A stretch of 64,000 nucleotides of DNA. It comes from Phaeobacter bryozoorum. GTDB lineage: Bacteria > Pseudomonadota > Alphaproteobacteria > Rhodobacterales > Rhodobacteraceae. Below are positions 10,512 to 17,626 of the stretch, one piece after another (the stretch's first letter is position 1; each line of letters opens with the position of its first letter). The stretch is taken from the NCBI RefSeq assembly GCF_041893525.1, contig NZ_CP169068.1. One strand, 5' to 3'. The notes below the pieces were generated by a model. That model ran no database searches and was not told the DNA's origin. It saw only the letters and a list, made by a program, of their open reading frames with translations. Both the position numbers and the translations under genes were made by a program.

Positions 10512-11687
10512 ATGATTTACCCGCTATCCGGCATTGTTGTTCTTGACCTCACCCATGTTCTGGCAGGTCCCTATGCCTCGATGACGCTCAAGGATCTCGG
10601 CGCAAGGGTCATCAAGGTGGAGCGACCGGGCCTGGGTGATGATACCCGTGCATTCCCGCCCTTCAAGGACGGCGAAAGCGCCTATTTTGCCACCATCAAC
10701 CATGGCAAGGAGAGCATCGCTCTGGACCTGCGCGCCGAGGAAGATCGCGGTATCTTCGATCAGCTGCTGAACGAGGCCGATGTGATCCTCGAGAACTTTC
10801 GCCCTGGCGTGATGGAGCGGCTGGGCTACGGCTGGGAGGCGTTGCACACCCGGTTTCCCAAGCTGGTTTATGGCGCCGTCTCGGGCTTTGGTCATAGCGG
10901 GCCGGACCGGCTGCGCCCGGCCTACGACATGGTGGTGCAGGCGCGCGGAGGGGTGATGTCGATCACCGGCGAGCGCGACCGCGAACCGGTTCGCGTCGGC
11001 GCCTCCATCGGGGATATCGCGGCTGGCATGTTTCTCTGTCAGGGGGTTCTGGCCGCGCTTTTTGCGGTGCGCGGCGGCGCGCCGGGGCAGAAAGTGGATA
11101 TCTCGATGCTCGACAGCCAGCTTGCGCTGCTGGAACATGCAGTGGCGATCACCTCCGTAACGGGTCAGCCGCCGCGTCCTTCGGGCGCCCGCCATCCGTC
11201 GATCACCCCGTTTGAGACCTTTCACGCCAGCGACGGTTTGTTCGTGATTGCTGCCGGGAATGACGCGCTCTTTGCCACCCTCTGCACCGCGCTGGAACTG
11301 CCGCTGGCCAATGATCCGCGCTTTGCCGACAATCAGTCGCGCTGTGAAAATGCCCGTCTCCTCAAACGGTTGATCGAGGCGGTCACGCTGGATCAGCCGG
11401 CGAGCCACTGGATCGACCTGCTTCAGCGCGCAGGTGTGCCCACCGGCCCGATCCAATCGGTGGCCGAGGTAATGCGGGACCCGCAGATCCTGGCGCGCAA
11501 TATGCTGGTGGATGTCTGCGACGAGGACGGCACACCGAGGTTCAAGGCCGCAGGGAATCCGGTCAAACTCTCCGAGCTGCCCGATGCAACGACCCGCAGG
11601 CCCGCCCCGAAACTGGACGAAGACCGGGCCGACATCCTGCGCTGGCTGGCTGCGACTACGGGCGAGTCTCCGGCACGGACCTCTTAG
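10512..11687 (+). CDS. CaiB/BaiF (class III) CoA-transferase
   Basis: Family III transferases move CoA between an acyl-CoA and a free acid. The 391-residue chain begins MIYPLSGIVVLDLTHVLAGP, has the typical LKDLGARVIKVERPGLGDDTR, the YDMVVQARGG segment holding the presumed catalytic aspartate, and a long C-terminal domain of the interlocked-dimer type. The start ATG at 10512 follows AGGAG by about 7 nt; the longer open frame upstream runs antisense to guaB and is rejected. The substrate cannot be read from sequence. The next gene on the same strand is the RACo-like protein, 150 nt on, and a functional link is not evident. Confidence 0.9.
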   Translation: MIYPLSGIVVLDLTHVLAGPYASMTLKDLGARVIKVERPGLGDDTRAFPPFKDGESAYFATINHGKESIALDLRAEEDRGIFDQLLNEADVILENFRPGVMERLGYGWEALHTRFPKLVYGAVSGFGHSGPDRLRPAYDMVVQARGGVMSITGERDREPVRVGASIGDIAAGMFLCQGVLAALFAVRGGAPGQKVDISMLDSQLALLEHAVAITSVTGQPPRPSGARHPSITPFETFHASDGLFVIAAGNDALFATLCTALELPLANDPRFADNQSRCENARLLKRLIEAVTLDQPASHWIDLLQRAGVPTGPIQSVAEVMRDPQILARNMLVDVCDEDGTPRFKAAGNPVKLSELPDATTRRPAPKLDEDRADILRWLAATTGESPARTS

Positions 11688-11837
11688 ATCGCCGTGACGC
11701 CGCCAAAGGGGCGCCAGTTTTGAGCAAATGCGCTCAGAAATGACGCCCGGAGACCGCAAAATGACGCGCGCCGCCTTCCCTCGCGCAAAAAACGCCATAT
11801 GCTCCGCCCAAACCGCGCAAGCAAGATAGGTACAGGC

Positions 11838-13934
11838 ATGGCAAACGATCCCGTCACCGAGATCCCGACCGAGACCGCGACTGATCCCGCGTCCCATCCG
11901 CTGGTGGTCTTCACCCCTTCGGGCAAACGGGGCCGGTTTCCGGTTGGCACCCCGGTTCTCACCGCGGCCAGACAGCTCGGCGTCGATCTGGATTCGGTCT
12001 GTGGTGGCCGGGGCATCTGCTCGAAATGCCAGATCACGCCCTCTTATGGTGAGTTCTCCAAACATGGAGTCACCGTCGCCGATGATGCGCTGACCGAGTG
12101 GAACAAGGTCGAACAGCGCTACAAGGACAAACGCGGGCTGATCGACGGGCGGCGGCTGGGCTGTCAGGCACAGGTGCAGGGCGATGTGGTGATCGACGTG
12201 CCACCTGAAAGCCAGGTCCACCGCCAGGTCGTGCGCAAACGCGCAGAGGCCCGCGAAATCACAATGAACCCCTCCACCCGGCTCTATTATGTCGAGGTGG
12301 AAGAACCCGACATGCACAAGCCCACCGGCGATATGGAGCGGCTGATCGAGGCGCTGGACAGCCAGTGGAACCTGAAGGGGGTCAAAACCGACCTGCATAT
12401 CCTGAGCGTGTTGCAGCCTGCCCTGCGCAAGGGCGGCTGGAAAGTCACGGTGGCCGTGCATCTGGGCGATGCGAACCACCCGCCCAAGATCATGCACATC
12501 TGGCCCGGCTTCTACGAAGGCTCGATCTACGGCCTTGCTGTTGACCTCGGTTCCACCACCATCGCCGCGCATCTGTGTGATTTGCAGACCGGCGAGGTCG
12601 TGGCCTCCTCCGGCATCATGAACCCGCAGATCCGCTTTGGCGAAGACCTGATGAGCCGGGTCTCCTATTCGATGATGAACAAAGGCGGCGATCAGGAAAT
12701 GACCCGCGCCGTGCGCGAGGGCATGAATGCGCTGTTCACCCAGATCGCGACCGAAGCGAGCATTGACAAGGCGCTGATCGTCGATGCGGTCTTTGTCTGC
12801 AACCCGGTGATGCACCACCTGTTCCTTGGCATTGATCCGTTCGAGCTGGGCCAGGCGCCCTTTGCCCTGGCGACATCCAATTCGCTGGCCCTGCGCGCAA
12901 GCGAGCTGGAGCTGAACATCCACCCCGCTGCCCGTGTCTACCTGCTGCCGTGCATCGCTGGCCATGTCGGCGCCGATGCCGCCGCGGTGGCGCTGTCGGA
13001 AGCCCCTGACAAATCCGAGGATCTGGTGCTGGTGGTCGATGTGGGCACCAACGCCGAGATCCTGCTGGGCAACAAGGAAAAGGTTCTGGCCTGCTCCTCC
13101 CCCACCGGGCCCGCATTCGAGGGCGCGCAGATCTCCAGCGGCCAGCGCGCCGCGCCCGGCGCCATTGAGCGGGTCGAGATTGATCCCGTCACCAAGGAGC
13201 CGCGGTTTCGCATCATCGGCTCTGAGCTCTGGTCCAATGAGGACGGTTTCGCCACGGCTGTCGCCACGACCGGGATCACCGGCATCTGTGGCTCCGGCAT
13301 CATCGAGGCCATTGCCGAGATGCGACTTGCGGGCATTCTGGATGCCTCCGGTCTGATCGGATCTGCCGAACAGACCGGCAGCACGCGCTGCATTCAGGAC
13401 GGGCGCACCAATGCCTATCTCCTGTGGGATGGCTCGGCCGACGGCGGCCCGACCATCACCGTGACCAACCCGGATATCCGCGCCATCCAGATGGCAAAGG
13501 CCGCGCTCTACTCTGGCGCGCGATTGCTGATGGACAAATTCGGGATAGACAAGGTGGACCGGGTTGTCCTTGCCGGTGCCTTTGGCGCGCATATCTCGGC
13601 GAAACATGCGATGGTTCTGGGCATGATCCCGGATTGCCCGCTCGACAAGGTTACCTCGGCCGGCAATGCGGCAGGCACCGGCGCACGGATCGCGCTCCTC
13701 AACACCGCTGCCCGCGCCGAGATCGAGGCCACCGTGCAGCAGATCGAGAAGGTCGAAACCGCTGTGGAACCACGCTTTCAGGAGCATTTCGTGAATGCCT
13801 CCGCAATCCCCAATTCCATGGAGCCATTCCCGATCCTCAACAGCATCGTCACCCTGCCGGATGTCAACTTCAACAGTGGCGGCGGTGACAGTGGTGACGA
13901 CGGCGGACGCCGTCGCCGCCGGCGCCGTGGCTAG
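11838..13934 (+). CDS. RACo/RamA-like corrinoid-protein reductive activator (2Fe-2S + ASKHA, DUF4445)
   Basis: ATP-dependent activators of this family reduce inactive Co(II) corrinoid on methyltransferases. The 698 residues carry an N-terminal 2Fe-2S ferredoxin domain with C55-x5-C61-x2-C64-x44-C109, a middle domain, then the ASKHA actin-like region beginning IYGLAVDLGSTTIAAHLCDL with a second phosphate loop VVDVGTNAEILLG. The tail is unusual: GGGDSGDDGGRRRRRRRG. In Phaeobacter inhibens a protein of this kind has been linked by genetics to methionine synthesis with a split MetH lacking its own activation domain (from memory); that role is the best guess here. Start MANDPV at 11838 is preferred to an ATG at 11799. 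The corrinoid partner is not in the window. Confidence 0.85.
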   Translation: MANDPVTEIPTETATDPASHPLVVFTPSGKRGRFPVGTPVLTAARQLGVDLDSVCGGRGICSKCQITPSYGEFSKHGVTVADDALTEWNKVEQRYKDKRGLIDGRRLGCQAQVQGDVVIDVPPESQVHRQVVRKRAEAREITMNPSTRLYYVEVEEPDMHKPTGDMERLIEALDSQWNLKGVKTDLHILSVLQPALRKGGWKVTVAVHLGDANHPPKIMHIWPGFYEGSIYGLAVDLGSTTIAAHLCDLQTGEVVASSGIMNPQIRFGEDLMSRVSYSMMNKGGDQEMTRAVREGMNALFTQIATEASIDKALIVDAVFVCNPVMHHLFLGIDPFELGQAPFALATSNSLALRASELELNIHPAARVYLLPCIAGHVGADAAAVALSEAPDKSEDLVLVVDVGTNAEILLGNKEKVLACSSPTGPAFEGAQISSGQRAAPGAIERVEIDPVTKEPRFRIIGSELWSNEDGFATAVATTGITGICGSGIIEAIAEMRLAGILDASGLIGSAEQTGSTRCIQDGRTNAYLLWDGSADGGPTITVTNPDIRAIQMAKAALYSGARLLMDKFGIDKVDRVVLAGAFGAHISAKHAMVLGMIPDCPLDKVTSAGNAAGTGARIALLNTAARAEIEATVQQIEKVETAVEPRFQEHFVNASAIPNSMEPFPILNSIVTLPDVNFNSGGGDSGDDGGRRRRRRRG

Positions 13935-13980
13935 CGTCTGTTGACGGTTCAAATTTGCTGGTTGGAGGGCGGTTGTGCGC

Positions 13981-14009
13981 TTGACCCTCCCCGGCGAAAC
14001 CGGTAATCA
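13981..14009 (+). promoter_or_regulatory. promoter of tRNA-Gly
   Basis: TTGACC at 13981, 17-nt spacer, TAATCA at 14004; the expected start is about 6 nt before the mature tRNA 5' end. Confidence 0.7.
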
Positions 14010-14021
14010 GCCCTTATTGGC

Positions 14022-14095
14022 GCGGGTATGGTGAAAAGGTATCACGGCAGCTTCCCAAGCTTTAGTTACGAGTTCGATTCTCGTTACCCGCTCCA
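14022..14095 (+). tRNA. tRNA-Gly (anticodon CCC)
   Basis: A full cloverleaf can be folded by eye: acceptor GCGGGTA/TACCCGC, D stem GTGA/TCAC, anticodon loop TTCCCAA with CCC at 14054-14056, T arm ACGAG-TTCGATT-CTCGT, discriminator T and an encoded CCA at 14093-14095. The anticodon stem GCAGC/GCTTT has a C-U mismatch at 28-42 and a G-U at 27-43. It reads GGG codons. No integrase or repeat of its 3' end is visible nearby. Confidence 0.95.
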
Positions 14096-14183
14096 AAGTC
14101 TCCCAGATCAGCACACTGCGCCAAGCCATTGATCTTTCGCTGGATTTTGCGGCGCGTGATTGGCGTTTCCCATAAAGTTACGC

Positions 14184-14199
14184 CGCAAGTCGACTTGCG
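14184..14199. promoter_or_regulatory. 16-bp perfect palindrome CGCAAGTCGACTTGCG
   Basis: A perfect inverted repeat lies 31-46 nt before the thioesterase ATG, between the tRNA and that gene, where an operator would be placed. No regulator family is assigned. Confidence 0.4.
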
Positions 14200-14230
14200 A
14201 CCTGCCGCCAATCCTTCTACCGACAGGGCC

Positions 14231-14707
14231 ATGGATCTTATTTTTCACACCCCGCTCAGCCCCGAAGCGCAACGCCATCACGGGCTGGAGACGCCGCAGC
14301 CGCTTGCCATAGCGGATCGGGTGCGGTTCTCTGAATTGGACATTCTGCACCACGTCAATAACAAGGCCTATCTGAGCTGGTTCGAAACCCTGCGCGTGGC
14401 CTATTATGATCGGTTTTTTGCGCCCCATTTCACGGGCATGCCCACGCCACGCAATGTATTGCGCAACGCCAATGTCCATTATGTCAAAGAGATGGTGCTG
14501 GATGAGAGCTATATCGCCACCGCCCGTGTGGTGTCGTTCCGGCGCACTTCATATGTCATGGAACAACAGATCTGGTCAGGCGATCTGCGTGCCAAGATGA
14601 CAGGAGTCATGGTGCTGCGCTCGCCAAATGGACGCGCAGGCTATCCGCTCCCCGACAGTTTGCGCGCCGCCCTGATGGAGCAGGACGGCGCAGTCGCAGA
14701 GGCCTGA
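14231..14707 (+). CDS. 4HBT-family acyl-CoA thioesterase
   Basis: Hotdog-fold thioesterase of the YbgC/4-hydroxybenzoyl-CoA type. The 158 residues include the active-site helix segment RFSELDILHHVNNKAYLSWFE, with the conserved aspartate followed by HHVNN, and a closing strand region KMTGVMVLRSPNGRAG. The ATG at 14231 (AGGG just upstream) fits the family; an earlier in-frame start at 14129 adds residues that look non-coding. The acyl group it cleaves is unknown. Convergent with pgl. Confidence 0.85.
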   Translation: MDLIFHTPLSPEAQRHHGLETPQPLAIADRVRFSELDILHHVNNKAYLSWFETLRVAYYDRFFAPHFTGMPTPRNVLRNANVHYVKEMVLDESYIATARVVSFRRTSYVMEQQIWSGDLRAKMTGVMVLRSPNGRAGYPLPDSLRAALMEQDGAVAEA

Positions 14708-14771
14708 GCCGAGCAGCAGATGGTCACATCACTTAAGGCGCCCAATGCACTGTCATTTCTGACAAAACCGC

Positions 14772-15404
14772 CTAAATCGGTGCCTCTTCGGGCGGCAGAG
14801 ATTTCGCCCGTTCCAATGCCTCACGCTTGGCATCGCCATAAATCACCAGATGTTTTGCAATCGCAGCGTCCAATACACGCGCCGACAGGCTGACACGCGG
14901 TTCGGGCTGGCTGTCGGGCCGCATCACAGCCAAAATCGGCGCATCCGCAGCCAGAGCCTCGGCCAGCCCGGAGACGCCGGGAAACAGCGAAGCTGTATGC
15001 ATGTCCTCGCCCATACCAAGCAGCACCACCGACAGCGGCAGATCCGGCTGGATCTGGCTTTCTACTTCGGCCAGCACCTCCTCGGGCGCGCGCGCGGGCA
15101 CATGGAACGGCAGAAACGTCGCCGCAGCGGCGCGGTTGACCAACAGCCGTTCACGGATCATCCGCGCATTGGAACGCGCGCTGTCAGACGGCACCCAGCG
15201 CTCATCTGTCGCCATGAGGCGCACCCGCGCCCAGTCAATATCGGCAGCGCAGAGGTCGTCAAAAATCGGCGCAGGCGTGGTGCCGCCCGCAACGGCAAAA
15301 GACGCGCTGTCATGATGCAGCAGATGGGTTTTCAGGTCACCGGCCAGTTGATTGGCCACATCAATGGCCAGCATTTCCCGATCAGCATATTCGATAATAT
15401 TCAT
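14772..15404 (-). CDS. pgl: 6-phosphogluconolactonase
   Basis: Hydrolyses 6-phosphogluconolactone to 6-phosphogluconate. The 210-residue product begins MNIIEYADREMLAIDVANQL and shows family signatures FAVAGGTTPAPIFDDL, RVRLMATDERWVPSDSARSN and VVLLGMGEDMHTASLFPG. The ATG at 15404 overlaps the zwf stop codon as ATGA, so it is translated by coupling right after zwf and catalyses the next step of the same pathway. The final residues PPEEAPI follow a KREALERAK helix, normal for the family. Confidence 0.95.
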   Translation of the reverse strand: MNIIEYADREMLAIDVANQLAGDLKTHLLHHDSASFAVAGGTTPAPIFDDLCAADIDWARVRLMATDERWVPSDSARSNARMIRERLLVNRAAAATFLPFHVPARAPEEVLAEVESQIQPDLPLSVVLLGMGEDMHTASLFPGVSGLAEALAADAPILAVMRPDSQPEPRVSLSARVLDAAIAKHLVIYGDAKREALERAKSLPPEEAPI

Positions 15405-16885
15405 GGGTTGATCCCCCGCCATTCCCGTTGATCGCGCCGCATCAGAAGATCCGCATCCCCCGGCCCGGTGCTACCGCTATCATAGGGTTTTGGCACATCC
15501 CCGCGCGATGTCCAGCCCGCAATGATGGGATCGGTCCAGGCCCAGGCCGCTTCGACCTCGTCGCCGCGCATGAACAACGTCTGATTGCCCCGGATCACAT
15601 CGGTGATCAACCGCTCGTAAGCATCCGGCGCGCCGTCGATATCGGCCCCAAGCGCCTGGGCAAAGCTCATATCCAGCGGCACGTCGATCAACCGCATACC
15701 GCCCGGCCCCGGCTCCTTGATGGTCACCTTGAGGGTGATGCCCTCATCCGGTTGCAGGCGAATGGTCAGCAGATTGGCATGGCGCCCGGCATCAGCACCA
15801 AAGATCGAATGTGGAGCATCCTTGAAAAACACATTGATCACCGAGGATCGCGCCACGAGCCGCTTGCCGGTACGCAGATAGAACGGCGTGCCTGCCCATC
15901 GCCAATTGCTGATATGCGCCTTCAGCGCCACATAGCTTTCGGTGGTCGAGCGCGGATCACCGGCGGTTTCGCGATAGGAAAGATCCGCGCCCGGCTCCGC
16001 CCCCTCAACAGAGGTATATTGGCCGCGCACGATATGGTGCGGTTCCACCGGTTCCAGCGCCCTGATCACCTTCAGCTTTTCGTCACGTACTGCGTCGGGA
16101 TCAAACTTCGCCGGAGGCTCCATCGCAATCAGGCAGAGCAACTGCATTAGATGGTTCTGCATCATGTCACGCATCGCGCCGGATTTGTCGTAATACGACT
16201 CCCTTCCGCTTACGCCCACCGATTCAGCCACTGTGATTTGAATATGATCAACATACTGGCTATTCCACAGAGGCTCAAAAAGCATATTGCCGAACCGGAT
16301 CGCCATCAGGTTCTGCACTGTCTCTTTGCCCAGGTAGTGATCAATCCGGTAGATCTGGCTTTCATCGAAATGGCTGGCGAGCGTACGGTTCAGCGCCTTG
16401 GCCGAGGCAAGATCATGCCCGAACGGCTTTTCCACCACGATTCGGGTGTGATCATCGGCCAGTTCATGGGCCCAGATCTGTTCGGCCAGCGGTGCAAATA
16501 GAGTTGGCCCGACGGAAAAGTAGAACACCCGCACACGGTCCGTCGTCGGCAGGCCCAATTGCTGCGCCAGCGCGCGCCAGCCTGCTGTCTCCGTGGCATC
16601 AATGGCAAGATAGTCCAACCGCGCCAGAAACCGCTCAAGCTCAGCGGCGCGCATCGCCAGATCTGTGGCGCCGCTCTCATCCTGCAAGGCGCGGCGGACC
16701 AGATCGCGATACCCGTCACTGCCAAGGTCGCCCCGCGCCGCGCCCAGAATACGGGCATCCTGTGGCAGCTGGCCCGCGCAATGGCGCCGGAACAAGGCGG
16801 GCAGAATCTTGCGCTGCGCCAGATCGCCGGTACCGCCAAATATGACCAGATCGAAGGCCTGAACCGGAATAACACGAGAAACCAT
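15401..16885 (-). CDS. zwf: glucose-6-phosphate 1-dehydrogenase
   Basis: Oxidises glucose-6-phosphate to the lactone with NAD(P), feeding the Entner-Doudoroff and pentose phosphate routes. 494 residues starting MVSRVIPVQAFDLVIFGGTG, with the nucleotide site GGTGDLAQRKILPAL, the substrate signature RIDHYLGKETVQNLMAIRF and the EKPFGHDL segment. The ATG at 16885 has GAGAAGG upstream; a longer frame back to 17080 is not family-like. The 278-nt gap to usg contains a possible promoter (TTTTCT, 17 nt, TATACT at 17025-17020, minus strand). First gene of a zwf-pgl operon. Confidence 0.96.
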   Translation of the reverse strand: MVSRVIPVQAFDLVIFGGTGDLAQRKILPALFRRHCAGQLPQDARILGAARGDLGSDGYRDLVRRALQDESGATDLAMRAAELERFLARLDYLAIDATETAGWRALAQQLGLPTTDRVRVFYFSVGPTLFAPLAEQIWAHELADDHTRIVVEKPFGHDLASAKALNRTLASHFDESQIYRIDHYLGKETVQNLMAIRFGNMLFEPLWNSQYVDHIQITVAESVGVSGRESYYDKSGAMRDMMQNHLMQLLCLIAMEPPAKFDPDAVRDEKLKVIRALEPVEPHHIVRGQYTSVEGAEPGADLSYRETAGDPRSTTESYVALKAHISNWRWAGTPFYLRTGKRLVARSSVINVFFKDAPHSIFGADAGRHANLLTIRLQPDEGITLKVTIKEPGPGGMRLIDVPLDMSFAQALGADIDGAPDAYERLITDVIRGNQTLFMRGDEVEAAWAWTDPIIAGWTSRGDVPKPYDSGSTGPGDADLLMRRDQREWRGINP

Positions 16886-17019
16886 GATGCGCCTTCTCTC
16901 ACCCCTGAGATTCCACGCCGCGGCGAGATGCGCCTCAGGCACATGCACGCGGCCGCAAACCGTCACAGAAGCGGGCGCCAACCAGCTGGGCCCACCTGTT
17001 TTCAGTTCTATTCGGCGCC

Positions 17020-17048
17020 AGTATAAGCAGTTGTCAGTGAAAGAAAAC
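17020..17048 (-). promoter_or_regulatory. possible zwf promoter
   Basis: Minus strand TTTTCT (17048-17043), 17-nt spacer, TATACT (17025-17020), giving a leader of about 130 nt before zwf. The -35 is poor, so this is tentative. I see nothing else in 16886-17163. Confidence 0.35.
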
Positions 17049-17163
17049 AGCTCTCCGGCACGCCGAAGTGACAGCAGCACAGCTGGAAAGCGGCCGCAGG
17101 TAAGATGGCTCAGCTCTGCTCAGCCCCCAGCGTCTTCACCGGGGACCGCGCAATGGGGCGCTG

Positions 17164-17433
17164 TCAGTGGATCTGCAACACGCCTTTGACGTGGCGCCAC
17201 TCTCCGGGGCTGATCATCTTGCGATGGGTAAATCGGACAGAATGAAGCGGGCCGTCGATCTCACGGTGCCAGAATTCAATGAATTTGAACAATCGTGGAT
17301 GGTCCGGTGCAAGATCATAATCCTGCCAGATAAAGGTGTTCAGGACATGGGTGTGATCCGGCATATGATAGGTCATCTCTGCCGTGGTCAGACCGTAACC
17401 CTTCAGCATCAGTTCGGTTTCGCTTTCCTTCAT
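17164..17433 (-). CDS. Usg family protein
   Basis: An 89-residue protein, MKESETELMLKGYGLTTAEM at the N-terminus, with the conserved core MTYHMPDHTHVLNTFIWQDYDLAPD.. P.L..FI.FW..EIDG.LHSV. This is the small Usg family of alphaproteobacteria, named from its place upstream of Caulobacter trp genes; no biochemical function is known. It has the full family length. It lies upstream of zwf on the same strand, divergent from gyrA. Confidence 0.85.
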   Translation of the reverse strand: MKESETELMLKGYGLTTAEMTYHMPDHTHVLNTFIWQDYDLAPDHPRLFKFIEFWHREIDGPLHSVRFTHRKMISPGEWRHVKGVLQIH

Positions 17434-17626
17434 TTCAGGTCTCCCTTACGGATCCCCCCATTCCACACTAGCACGCAATGGGTTAATTCTGAACGAATAC
17501 AGCTCCTTGCCCAAAAACATCGGTCATTGACCGGGTGAAAACCCCTGCTTGCTTGCGCCTTATATGCCCTGTCTGTTAAGGTGCTGACACAATATATAGA
17601 CCCAATAATAACAACGGGCAGCCAAC

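Noticed and set aside
8538..11687. A plus-strand 1049-codon frame that would fuse sequence opposite guaB to the CoA-transferase
   Set aside because: Only the part from 10512 is family-like and has a ribosome site; the rest is antisense to guaB.
10524..13952. A 1142-codon open frame on the minus strand opposite the CoA-transferase and RACo-like genes
   Set aside because: Both plus-strand genes have clear family motifs; the antisense frame is low-complexity in His/Gly/Arg/Asp as expected of a shadow in GC-rich DNA.
14022..14231. tRNA-Gly 3' end as an integration site of a mobile element
   Set aside because: No integrase, repeated tRNA end or composition change follows; the next gene is an ordinary thioesterase.
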